A DNA stretch of 7,708 bases from CAYXVF01 sp964468125 (GCA_964468125.1 CAYXVF010000174.1:1-7708), one strand, 5' to 3'. Positions 1 to 6,838 are shown, numbered from the stretch's first letter. Notes: generated by a model from the sequence alone, not told the origin. Translations and numbers: made by a program.

Positions 1-57
1 TGGCTTTCGGATGCTCGACCCAGCCGTGTGAAGCCTAGCCGACTGAGGGCCAAATAG

Positions 58-80
58 AGACTCGCACCCCGCGCGAGTCT
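58..80. other. Stem-loop, possible terminator of an upstream gene
   Basis: AGACTCGC (58-65) pairs perfectly with GCGAGTCT (73-80) around a seven-base loop. No clear run of T follows on either strand, so a classical intrinsic terminator is not proven. Its place before a rightward gene, with nothing coding to its left in the window, fits the end of an upstream transcript or a structured leader. Confidence 0.4.
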
Positions 81-127
81 TCGACGCGTGCACCCTCCGC
101 GGCTTACAAACCGACAATTCCCGCTCT

Positions 128-150
128 CAGACGGGCGGAAAGCCCGTCTG
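128..150. other. Perfect 9-bp stem-loop with GGAAA loop
   Basis: CAGACGGGC (128-136) pairs perfectly with GCCCGTCTG (142-150) around the five-base loop GGAAA. The stem is GC-rich and stable. No immediate T tract follows, although ACTGTTT occurs about 25 bases later. It lies 92 bases before the metallopeptidase ATG, so it could be a terminator, a transcript-stabilising hairpin or an operator-like site. The sequence alone does not decide between these. Confidence 0.45.
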
Positions 151-229
151 ACAGCCGATTCCGATCGGGAATGACTGTTTCACAACATCTGCGCCGATCC
201 CGCCGATAAGAATGTGACCTCACGACATT

Positions 230-236
230 GGGGAGA
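230..236 (+). promoter_or_regulatory. Ribosome binding site of the metallopeptidase gene
   Basis: GGGGAGA contains the strong Shine-Dalgarno core GGAG, seven bases before ATG at 243. The frame stays open upstream to a TTG at 228, but that codon overlaps this site, so the ATG at 243 is the better start. Confidence 0.7.
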
Positions 237-242
237 TGGGAT

Positions 243-2096
243 ATGCGCCTTGGGGGCACCAGGGTGGCGTCGACGTTCGTCCGCGACGAGGGGGGCGGAG
301 AGATCCGTCCTCGTGCTCCGGGGCGAGTTGCGTCGCCACGCGCACAGCGACCGAGAAAGGAGCACGCAGACGCGGCCGCGACCGGTCGTCGCCCTGACCC
401 GCGGCTGGAGGTGCCCCTCCCACGTGCCCGACGATCCGAGCCGAGCGACGAGGTTCCAGCGGTCTCCGGCCGCGCGAGCGAGGGCCCCTACGTCCGTTCT
501 CTGACCTGGGCGGGAACAAACCGGGTTACGGCGAATGGCAAGACCCGCGAGGTGGCCCTTCGCGGGGTGCCCAAAGGTGCTACGCGCTTGCGCGGCAACG
601 GGCTTCACGTCACCGGCTTGAAACCCTTTGTCGCGGGAAAGGGACCGGAAGACCCGCCGGAGGGGACGCGCACGCAGCGGCACGACTCCTTTTCTCAGTT
701 CGTCGCCGCCACGGCCCTGCGACACAGCATGGATGAAACCGATCGAGTGATGGGCGACGGCTTTTTCCGCTCGCTCATCGAAGCGCGCCCCGATCGGCAC
801 GAGTTACGCGTATTGGTCAATGAAGGCGACTACGAGAACGCCTACTTCCGGTCGCTCAGTGGTACGATCGCCCTCGGTACCTTCAACGGTGACTGGTCCG
901 CGGCGGACGACCAAGAGGTCGTGCTCCACGAGCTCAGCCATTGGGACTACGACGCCCTCGTTCCGGGGGTTGCGACCGGCTCGATGAACGAAGGCCGGGC
1001 GGACGTTCTCGCGATGATCCGTGGGCGCGATCCCGTGATCGCCGAGGCCTGGCACGGCGCCAACGGTTCGCTCCGACGCGTCGACGGCGACGCGACCTGG
1101 AGCAACACGGAGCCGGGGCACGACCGGGGCCTCGTCGTGTCCGGGACCTTTTTCGACCTCGCTCGAGTGCTTCATGAGCTCTACACCGGGGAGCCACTGA
1201 AGGGCGGTCGCTTCGACCAGGCGGTCGCTGACGACCTCGAGCGGATCTATTGGACCTACCCAGCGCTCCAGGGGACGACCCGGCCGGATGGTCCGGTGTT
1301 TGTCGACGCGATGCGTGATGCGATCGTTCGCCTCGACCGCGCGGGCAAATTTCATCCGCGCTTCGACCGCAACCGCGCCCTAGCGACCCTCGAGCGCTCG
1401 GCTCGAGCGCGGGAGCTCGACGTCTCGCGCGTGGACGACGACGCGGGCTCGGTGCGGGCGGCCGCACCGATGGAACGCAAGGCCCTGAGCGTGACGAGTT
1501 TTTCCGAAGGGGCGAGGGCGGGCCTCGCCGCCCATGGGCTCGATCCGTCGCTGCACCGGGTAGAGGAGATTCAGCGCATGCACCTCCCGGGCGGTGAAGA
1601 GCTGCGCCGTTACCGGGTCTGGCGCTCCCTCGGCGAGATCGAGGCGCCCCTCGTGGATGATTCGCTCACGCTGATCCGTGAAGTCGACGGCAGCCTTCAT
1701 GCTCAGGCGGGCGTCCTGCCAGCGAGCGCGAACCCGGAGGTGGTGCTGCCTTCTCCCGCCCTGCGCCAGGCGACTGAACGACGATTCATGGCGGCCGCCG
1801 CCGCCGATCTGAAACGCTTGAGCGGAACGCTCGACCCCGTGGCTCTCCGCGGACTGCCAGAGGTGCGTCCCGTGCTCCAGCTGCCCGATCCGAAGGTGGA
1901 ACAGCACCTCGCGGCGGTCACTCAGCGCATGCTGCCCGAGGTGGAGCCGGGTTGGGTGATTCGAGACGGCCGCCTCGAGCTGCGCTTCGAGACCGACACC
2001 ATGCGCTATTTCGCCTCAGTGGATGAGGCGGGACGCGTTGCGCGCATGGAACGGCAGGCGCCGATCACCTGCGGGTGCACTCCCGGGTGTTGCTAG
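243..2096 (+). CDS. Gluzincin-type (M4/M36-like) zinc metallopeptidase-like protein with Cys-rich C-terminal tail
   Basis: This 617-residue protein is probably a zinc metallopeptidase. HELSH (229-233) is an HExxH zinc site. NEGRAD (249-254) supplies a likely third ligand, E250, as in thermolysin (M4) and fungalysin (M36). Upstream, NAYF near 199-202 recalls the NAxW strand of that fold. H293 followed by VSGTFFDL resembles the HxNSGI region that holds a catalytic His in M4. Residues 1-80 are Arg/Pro-rich (16 Arg) and show no signal peptide or membrane helix. Residues about 425-605 resemble, by eye, the FTP/PepSY propeptide of thermolysin-like enzymes (RYRVWRSLGEIEAPLVDDSL, then an IREVDG turn), but they lie after the catalytic part. 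The only cysteines are C610, C612, C616 and C617. Substrate and location are unknown. The start is chosen from the strong ribosome site; the N-terminal 80 residues are the least certain part. The aminotransferase gene follows after 22 bases, so the two may be co-transcribed. Confidence 0.8.
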   Translation: MRLGGTRVASTFVRDEGGGEIRPRAPGRVASPRAQRPRKEHADAAATGRRPDPRLEVPLPRARRSEPSDEVPAVSGRASEGPYVRSLTWAGTNRVTANGKTREVALRGVPKGATRLRGNGLHVTGLKPFVAGKGPEDPPEGTRTQRHDSFSQFVAATALRHSMDETDRVMGDGFFRSLIEARPDRHELRVLVNEGDYENAYFRSLSGTIALGTFNGDWSAADDQEVVLHELSHWDYDALVPGVATGSMNEGRADVLAMIRGRDPVIAEAWHGANGSLRRVDGDATWSNTEPGHDRGLVVSGTFFDLARVLHELYTGEPLKGGRFDQAVADDLERIYWTYPALQGTTRPDGPVFVDAMRDAIVRLDRAGKFHPRFDRNRALATLERSARARELDVSRVDDDAGSVRAAAPMERKALSVTSFSEGARAGLAAHGLDPSLHRVEEIQRMHLPGGEELRRYRVWRSLGEIEAPLVDDSLTLIREVDGSLHAQAGVLPASANPEVVLPSPALRQATERRFMAAAAADLKRLSGTLDPVALRGLPEVRPVLQLPDPKVEQHLAAVTQRMLPEVEPGWVIRDGRLELRFETDTMRYFASVDEAGRVARMERQAPITCGCTPGCC

Positions 2097-2118
2097 AGAC
2101 CGCCGCACCCCGTAGACC

Positions 2119-3309
2119 ATGGGAATGCGACAGCTCCTGATGATCCCTGGTCCCATCGAGGTCTCACCCGCGGTCCGCGCCGCCCACGACGTCGTTCCGC
2201 CCGGCCATCAAGCCACAGACCTGATCGAGGCCTATGGTGATGCGTTGGAAATGACATTGAAAGTCTGGTCGGCAGGCGAAGGCGCGATGCCGTTCATCAT
2301 TCCCGGGAGCGGAACGACCGCAATGGAGCTCGCCGCGGCAAACTTGGTCGGGCAGGGGACCCGGGCGCTGGTGGTCAACACGGGATACTTCTCCCTGCGA
2401 ATGATGGAGATCCTTCGCCGCTATGGCGCCGAGGTGGCGTCCGTGGACGCAGACCCGGGAGACGCGCCGACGATCCAAGCGATCCGCGAAGCAGCAGACA
2501 TTCACCGTCCGGAAGTGGTGTTTTCGACGCACGTCGATACCTCCACCGGCGTGAAGATGGAGCCCTGTCACGTGACCGAAGCGGTGCAGTCGACCGGTGC
2601 GCTCACGGTCTTCGACGGCGTATGCGCGACCGCTGCCGAGCCCTTTCACATGAAAGCGCTGAAAGCGGACGTCTACCTCACGGGCTCCCAGAAGGCGCTA
2701 GGTCTTCCACCGGGGCTAGCCGTGGCGGTGTTCAGCGCACGCGCGATGGAGCGTCGCTTCATGGTCGATGCCCCGCCGCTCTACCTCGACGTGGAGTCCT
2801 GGCAGCCGATCATGGCGGCATATCTCGAGCGCCGGCCGAGCTATTTTGCCACTCCAGCGACAAATCTCGTGATGGCCGCTCAAGCGGGTCTCCGTGAGAT
2901 TCTCGAGGCGCGCTTCGAAGGCAAGACCGGCATGGCCGCCCGGGTGGCGCAGCACCGAAACGCCGCGGACGCGATGCGGGCCGCCTGGAGCGCGATGGGC
3001 CTCGAGCACCTCGCCGAGAACCCGGAGCTGCGCGGCGTGACTCTCGACGCGCTCAAGGTTCCGGCCGGCGTCGAGTCTCCCGTGCCACCGGCGGTGAAGG
3101 AACGGGGCGTGACCATCGCTGGGGGACTCTATCCCGGGTTGCAGAAGACCTATTTCCGCGTCGGGCACATGGGTTACTGTGTGACCCAGCAGGAAATGCT
3201 CGAGGCCACGATCAGTGCCGTCGCAGATGCGCTCGCGGACCTCGGCGCCTGGGGGGTGGACGCAGGGGCGGCCCTCGGGGCGTTTCGCGAGGCCTATCAT
3301 TCGGGCTGA
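2119..3309 (+). CDS. Class V PLP-dependent aminotransferase, alanine/serine-glyoxylate aminotransferase type
   Basis: This 396-residue cytosolic enzyme has the usual length and motifs of the alanine-glyoxylate / serine-pyruvate aminotransferase branch of PLP fold type I. The N-terminal IPGPIEVSPAV (9-19) is the GPTPVPP-like entry strand. GSGTTAME (63-70) binds the cofactor phosphate. FDGV carries D166, expected to contact the pyridine nitrogen. GSQKALGLPPGLA (189-201) carries K192, expected to form the Schiff base. YFATPATNL (242-250) is the TPP-like motif, and FRVGHMG holds R347, the likely substrate-carboxylate arginine. It should transfer an amino group from alanine, serine or a related donor to glyoxylate or pyruvate. 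The exact pair cannot be read from sequence, and a ureidoglycine-glyoxylate role (PucG) is not supported by purine genes nearby. No strong Shine-Dalgarno precedes ATG 2119; ATG 2125 is an alternative start. The gene lies 22 bases after the metallopeptidase stop, suggesting one transcript. Confidence 0.92.
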   Translation: MGMRQLLMIPGPIEVSPAVRAAHDVVPPGHQATDLIEAYGDALEMTLKVWSAGEGAMPFIIPGSGTTAMELAAANLVGQGTRALVVNTGYFSLRMMEILRRYGAEVASVDADPGDAPTIQAIREAADIHRPEVVFSTHVDTSTGVKMEPCHVTEAVQSTGALTVFDGVCATAAEPFHMKALKADVYLTGSQKALGLPPGLAVAVFSARAMERRFMVDAPPLYLDVESWQPIMAAYLERRPSYFATPATNLVMAAQAGLREILEARFEGKTGMAARVAQHRNAADAMRAAWSAMGLEHLAENPELRGVTLDALKVPAGVESPVPPAVKERGVTIAGGLYPGLQKTYFRVGHMGYCVTQQEMLEATISAVADALADLGAWGVDAGAALGAFREAYHSG

Positions 3310-3314
3310 AGTTC

Positions 3315-3345
3315 CGTTGCAACGCCTCGAATTTCGCTAGAAGAT
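3315..3345 (+). promoter_or_regulatory. Possible promoter with a palindrome upstream of the lipoprotein gene
   Basis: The 67-base gap before the lipoprotein gene contains TTGCAA (3317-3322) and TAGAAG (3338-3343), a weak -35/-10 pair with a short 15-base spacer. The -35-like box lies inside the perfect 10-base palindrome CGTTGCAACG (3315-3324), which could be an operator. Both elements are short enough to arise by chance. The alternative is read-through from the aminotransferase gene. Confidence 0.25.
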
Positions 3346-3376
3346 CGAGTGTCGAAAGCGGCCGGGAGGTTCGAGG

Positions 3377-4702
3377 ATGACCAGGTGGATCGGGGTAGTG
3401 CTGTTGGGCTTGGGCGTCGGCTGTACCGGCGCATCGAGCCCTGAGTCGTTTTCCAACTCCGGTGAAGGAGGAGGCCCAGGCGGCGGAGACGACGTCGGGG
3501 GCATCATCGACAGCGGCGTCGACCCCGGGGCGGGCGACGAAGGGGGCGATGGCGACGGTGGCGATGGGAGCTCCGGCGGCAGCGGCGGCGCAACGAGCCC
3601 TCTCGACCCGCTCGCCGATGCGTTCTGCGACCTCATCGAACGCTGCGAAAGCACCTTCGGCCCGACCTTTGAATCAACCGCCCAGTGCGAGGATTTCTAC
3701 GGCATCCTCGTCGGTACGGGCCTGGGTTTTGGGTCACCGGACGTGTTCGAGGTCAACCAGCAGGCGCTCAGCGCGTGCATCAGCACGGTCGACTCGCTCT
3801 CCTGCGACGCGGTCTTTGGGGATGAGCCGCCGGAGGGTTGCGATTTTGAGGAGATCTTCGTGGGCATCCTCCCGGTGGGCGCCTGCTGCGACGAGCGCGG
3901 GGGTTGCGAGCCCGGGAGCTACTGCGAAGGCTCGAGCGACGAGACCGTGGGTCTGTGTGTTGCGTTCGTTCCAGAGAATGGCGACTGCTCGAATGCCCAG
4001 TGCGCAGCGGGGCTGCGCTGCGTGCCCGGCGAAACCGCCGTCACCTGTCAGTTGGCGGCGGCCTTCGGAGAGTCCTGTGGCGAGTTCGACTGTGCGGCTC
4101 CCTACGTGTGCGTCGGGCTTCCCAGCGGGACCTGCGGTGAGCCTCTGCCGGCCGGCGCGACCTGTGTCGAAGACAGTGAGTGTGCGTCGGACGATTGTTT
4201 CTTTGACGAATGCCAGCAAGGTTTTGACGTGGTCGATGGCCCGGGACTCGGTGAGCCCTGCACCGAGTCGTGCGGGGAGGCCGCCTTCGGCGAGCTCTAC
4301 TGTGTGCCCGAGAGCGGTGGCAGCGGGCGCGTCTGCCAACCGGCGGCGACGACATTCGGTGCCCCTTGCGATCCAGAGGGGGGCAATGCGCCGGACTGTA
4401 ACCCGCTCTTCGGCCTCGTCTGCAACCAGGAGACCTTTCAGTGCCAGGAGTTGCCGACGGTGGGCGAGGCCTGCGACTCGTTCTGTCAGCCACTCGAGTC
4501 CGCCTTCTGCGACCTCGACTTTTTGACCGGCGGCGGTGAGTGCCGATCGCGGGTCCCGGCGGGGGGCCAGTGCGAGCCGCAGATCATCGAGTTCGTATTC
4601 TTCACGCAATGTGAGCTCGGCTTCACCTGCGAAGAGGGAACCTGCCAGCCGGGGACCCTCGTCGATCCGATCTGCACCGACGAGGTCAATGTTGCCCCCT
4701 GA
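3377..4702 (+). CDS. Cys-rich secreted lipoprotein
   Basis: This 441-residue protein is predicted to be an exported lipoprotein. A short basic and hydrophobic signal (MTRWIGVVLLGLGVG) ends at C16, the probable lipidated cysteine; the lipobox is slightly off consensus, with Gly at -3. Residues about 27-73 form a Gly/Asp/Ser-rich flexible linker. After it come about 40 cysteines in irregular spacings such as GLRC, ECASDDC and PCTESC. This pattern fits a series of small disulfide-bonded modules, so the protein should act outside the cytoplasm. I recognise the style, which is frequent in myxobacterial genomes and often annotated as hypothetical or Dickkopf-like Cys-rich, but not a function. No catalytic motif is visible. 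The start is supported by GGGAGG at 3364-3369, seven bases before ATG. The 3' end overlaps the next gene by 14 bases, which suggests coupled translation. Confidence 0.88.
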   Translation: MTRWIGVVLLGLGVGCTGASSPESFSNSGEGGGPGGGDDVGGIIDSGVDPGAGDEGGDGDGGDGSSGGSGGATSPLDPLADAFCDLIERCESTFGPTFESTAQCEDFYGILVGTGLGFGSPDVFEVNQQALSACISTVDSLSCDAVFGDEPPEGCDFEEIFVGILPVGACCDERGGCEPGSYCEGSSDETVGLCVAFVPENGDCSNAQCAAGLRCVPGETAVTCQLAAAFGESCGEFDCAAPYVCVGLPSGTCGEPLPAGATCVEDSECASDDCFFDECQQGFDVVDGPGLGEPCTESCGEAAFGELYCVPESGGSGRVCQPAATTFGAPCDPEGGNAPDCNPLFGLVCNQETFQCQELPTVGEACDSFCQPLESAFCDLDFLTGGGECRSRVPAGGQCEPQIIEFVFFTQCELGFTCEEGTCQPGTLVDPICTDEVNVAP

Positions 4703-4985
4703 GCTCTGGGCGATCGCTGAGATCCAGGTGATTCCGATCGGGGTGGGCGTCTCCGTGCGCCCGTGGATCGAAAAGGTCGTGAGCCTCATCGAGGGGCGCG
4801 GTTTCGCCCCAGAGAGCCATGCCTACGGCACGAACATCGAGGGCCCGATCTCCGAAGTGCTCGCAACGGTTCGAGCGATCCACGAGATGCTGCACGAGGA
4901 CGGCGTCCCCCGCGTCTCGACGGTGGTGAAGCTCGGAACCCGGACCGACAAAGACGCCCGCTTGGCCGAGAAGCGTGTACGTTAG
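4689..4985 (+). CDS. MTH1187/DUF77-family thiamine-binding protein
   Basis: This 98-residue protein matches the small single-domain thiamine-binding family (MTH1187 / YkoF-like / DUF77) in length and in layout. The first strand AEIQVIPIGVGVSV is followed by a helix (WIEKVVSLIEGRGF), then YGTNIEGPISEVLATVRAIHEML and the last strand VSTVVKLGTRTD. The family has a ferredoxin-like fold and binds thiamine or its pyrimidine part in the cytoplasm; some members sit with thiamine-precursor transporters. No thiamine gene or transporter is visible here, so the ligand is inferred from the family. The start is ATG 4689, inside the end of the lipoprotein gene, with GAGG at 4682-4685 close upstream (three-base spacing, rather tight). 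The frame stays open further upstream, but that part is only a shadow of the lipoprotein gene. The gene ends 10 bases from the stop of the oppositely oriented kinase. Confidence 0.87.
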   Translation: MLPPELWAIAEIQVIPIGVGVSVRPWIEKVVSLIEGRGFAPESHAYGTNIEGPISEVLATVRAIHEMLHEDGVPRVSTVVKLGTRTDKDARLAEKRVR

Positions 4986-4995
4986 GGGCTACGGT

Positions 4996-6717
4996 CTACT
5001 GGGACTCAGCGCACATCGCGTGGAGAAGTGAGTTAGCAATGTCGATGCGGCGGAAGGCGTACTCAACTCTCGCCTGCTCGTAGAGTTGCCGTGTGTCTCG
5101 GTTTCTGATCTTCCCTTTGCAGCGCTTTATGCGCCGATGAACGGACTCCGCGGTTGCCTCGAGAAGTTTCGTCGTATCGAGAATCGCCTTGCGCTCTTCT
5201 TCCTGTCGAGGCGAGAACGATTCGACTCTCTTGCGAAGCGCCGGAAAGTCGGCCAGCTCGAGCTCGTTTCTGTCGAGAATGCGAACGACCAGACTCCTCA
5301 AACTCGCTCGATCAGGGCGTGCAGCCTGTTCCCCACCATTACCGACAGACACTCGTTTGTTCTCCTGGAGACGTTCGTTTTGTTGCTGTGTTGCGGGGAC
5401 CGGGGGGGCTTCAGGTTGAGCCGGCGTCGTCTCCGTTTGACCGCCCGCGATTTCGCTGTCTTCGGTCGCCTTCTTCGGAGCCTTCGACGCCGCCTCGAGA
5501 ATCGGCGCGATCTGGATCTCTTCGGCCGCGAGCTCCATGGGTGGGCTTGGTTCCGCTCGAGGCGGCTGTCGGGTTTTTTGGGGCGACGTTTGAGAGCGGC
5601 GACCCGAGGCCTGCCAGAGAAGAATCAGGGCGACGACGACGCTCAACAGGATGACTGCGGCTGAAGTCCCCACGACCGCATAGGGCCGGCGCGGCGGGCG
5701 CGACGACGGTAGAATTCGCCGAACGGTTGGTCCCTGCCACAATCCCGACGGAGGCTCGTTCAGCGGAGTTTCTGGACTGGCTCGGCTGGTTCGCTCGGAC
5801 GATTGCGCACGGTCGATGAGATTTCGAAGGTCGGACGAAGACAATGGCCTTCCGTCATCTACCGCGCAGGTTAGGAGCCGCCGATGCACTTCGGTGGCGC
5901 TTCCTGGCCGAGCTCCCGGATCGCGTTGAAGCATCGAGTCGATGAGTCTCGCCAGATCCTCGGGAATCTGCGGTGCAAGCTGAGCGATGGGTCGCGCTCC
6001 GCCTTCGCGAACTCGTGTGAGAATGGCCATCGGGTTGTCTCCGACGAAGGGCAGGCTGCCTGTGATGCTTTCGTAGAGGACGACACCCAGCGAATAGAGA
6101 TCGGTTCGAGGCGAAACGGCTTCGCCCGCGACTTGCTCAGGAGATATGTAATGAGGCTTTCCTCGCACCAGCCCCACTTCTGTCTTGGAAGTGCGTGACG
6201 CAGCGAGCGCGATCCCGAAATCTGAGAGCTTGACCGCCCCGGCTGCGGAGATGAGTATATTTTCAGGCGTCACGTCTCGATGGACGATTCCCAAGGGTTG
6301 TCCATGGTCGTCGCTCAGCTCGTGCGCGTAACGAAGCGCATCGGCGACTTGAGCCCCGAAGAAACAAGCATGTGCAACTGGCAAGCGCCCCTCGATGGCA
6401 CGGTCGAGGATCTGGGAGAGATTCAGCCCGTCGACGAACTCCATCGCCAGGTACAGGGAATCCTCATCGCCTCCCATGTCCAGCATCTGCACCACTGTGG
6501 CGTGCCGGAGCTTGCTGACCACCCGCATCTCGTCGAGAAATGCAGTCCTCGCGTCCGAGTCTGCTGCGAATTGGGGTTTGAGCAGCTTTAATGCGGCCAG
6601 CTGTCGAATCTCAAACTCGCCGGAGCGCTCGGCGAGGTAGACGAACGCCGAGCCTCCCTCTCCCAACCGGCGCAACAAGCGATAGGCGCCAAAACGCCGT
6701 CCGGTGAGGTCCTGCAT
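4996..6717 (-). CDS. Transmembrane serine/threonine protein kinase (Hanks type)
   Basis: This 573-residue protein is a bacterial Hanks-type kinase that should phosphorylate Ser/Thr on cytoplasmic partners. The kinase domain spans about 11-280 and looks complete: Gly-rich loop GEGGSAFVY (19-27), ATP lysine K44, helix-C E63, HRDVTPEN (146-153) with catalytic D148 and N153, DFG (166-168), and SPE (192-194) in place of APE. A Ser/Pro-rich juxtamembrane linker (about 304-345) leads to one membrane helix (346-368). The outer part begins with a Pro/Glu/Gln-rich stretch (370-465) and ends in an Arg/Glu-rich, probably helical region (471-573) with two cysteines (C533, C569). I recognise no known sensor such as PASTA, NHL or TPR in that outer part. 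The promoter must lie in the 134-base gap shared with the tRNA. No clear Shine-Dalgarno precedes the ATG. Substrate and signal are unknown. Confidence 0.95.
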   Translation of the reverse strand: MQDLTGRRFGAYRLLRRLGEGGSAFVYLAERSGEFEIRQLAALKLLKPQFAADSDARTAFLDEMRVVSKLRHATVVQMLDMGGDEDSLYLAMEFVDGLNLSQILDRAIEGRLPVAHACFFGAQVADALRYAHELSDDHGQPLGIVHRDVTPENILISAAGAVKLSDFGIALAASRTSKTEVGLVRGKPHYISPEQVAGEAVSPRTDLYSLGVVLYESITGSLPFVGDNPMAILTRVREGGARPIAQLAPQIPEDLARLIDSMLQRDPGARPGSATEVHRRLLTCAVDDGRPLSSSDLRNLIDRAQSSERTSRASPETPLNEPPSGLWQGPTVRRILPSSRPPRRPYAVVGTSAAVILLSVVVALILLWQASGRRSQTSPQKTRQPPRAEPSPPMELAAEEIQIAPILEAASKAPKKATEDSEIAGGQTETTPAQPEAPPVPATQQQNERLQENKRVSVGNGGEQAARPDRASLRSLVVRILDRNELELADFPALRKRVESFSPRQEEERKAILDTTKLLEATAESVHRRIKRCKGKIRNRDTRQLYEQARVEYAFRRIDIANSLLHAMCAESQ

Positions 6718-6739
6718 GACTCTGATTTACCACCGAAAT

Positions 6740-6775
6740 TGGGTTTCAACCAAAGCATCTTGGGAAGTAGTTCCC
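6740..6775. repeat. Two short inverted repeats upstream of the kinase gene
   Basis: GGGAA (6762-6766) and TTCCC (6771-6775) are inverted arms around GTAG. Next to them, TTGGGTTTCAACCAA (6740-6754) is an imperfect palindrome. Both lie 20-60 bases before the kinase start, where an operator would be expected. They are short and could be chance; I do not assign a regulator. Confidence 0.25.
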
Positions 6776-6796
6776 TCGGAACTTGCACAAAGCGCC

Positions 6797-6820
6797 GGGC
6801 CGTCCGCGAGTTGACGGCCC
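6797..6820. other. Perfect 8-bp stem-loop upstream of the tRNA gene
   Basis: GGGCCGTC (6797-6804) pairs perfectly with GACGGCCC (6813-6820) around an eight-base loop. The right arm overlaps the TTGACG box of the possible tRNA promoter. Neither strand shows a T run right after the stem, so it is a weak terminator candidate; an operator or chance repeat is also possible. Confidence 0.4.
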
Positions 6821-6838
6821 GATCAGAAAAGGTGAAAA
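6811..6838 (+). promoter_or_regulatory. Possible sigma-70-type promoter of tRNA-Arg
   Basis: TTGACG (6811-6816) matches the -35 consensus at five of six bases. TGAAAA (6833-6838), 16 bases later, is a poor -10 match (three of six). The pair ends 13 bases before the mature tRNA, a sensible distance for a short tRNA leader. The call rests mainly on the -35 box and position. Confidence 0.4.

Larger units (their letters stand above)
1..229. other. Non-coding leader region with two stem-loops
   Basis: No reading frame here has a believable start, ribosome site and protein-like composition. The stretch is the upstream region of the metallopeptidase gene and carries two perfect inverted repeats, listed separately. 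A short TA-containing stretch, TAAGAAT at 207-213, could be a -10 element, but I see no matching -35 box at normal spacing. CCGATCGG at 161-168 is a perfect 8-base palindrome flanked by TT and GAA. Any upstream gene must end before this window begins. Confidence 0.5.

Noticed and set aside
180..800. Leftward 206-codon frame opposite the metallopeptidase N-terminus
   Set aside because: It has Arg/Ala-rich random composition, no recognisable motif, and lies opposite a gene with a strong ribosome site.
3471..3600. Gly/Asp codon-rich stretch as a possible DNA repeat
   Set aside because: It is the low-complexity linker of the lipoprotein. The units are irregular and do not form a true tandem repeat.
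3462..4526. Rightward 354-codon frame within the lipoprotein gene
   Set aside because: Its Ala/Ser/Arg-rich composition is that of an out-of-frame reading. The lipoprotein frame has a signal peptide, a ribosome site and regular cysteines.
4536..4688. Upstream extension of the thiamine-binding protein frame
   Set aside because: The added residues are Ser/Arg-rich shadow sequence of the lipoprotein gene. Family length and fold begin near ATG 4689.
3734..4789. Leftward 351-codon frame antisense to the lipoprotein gene
   Set aside because: It is open because the GC-rich Cys-rich gene has few antisense stops. It has no ribosome site and overlaps two well-supported genes.
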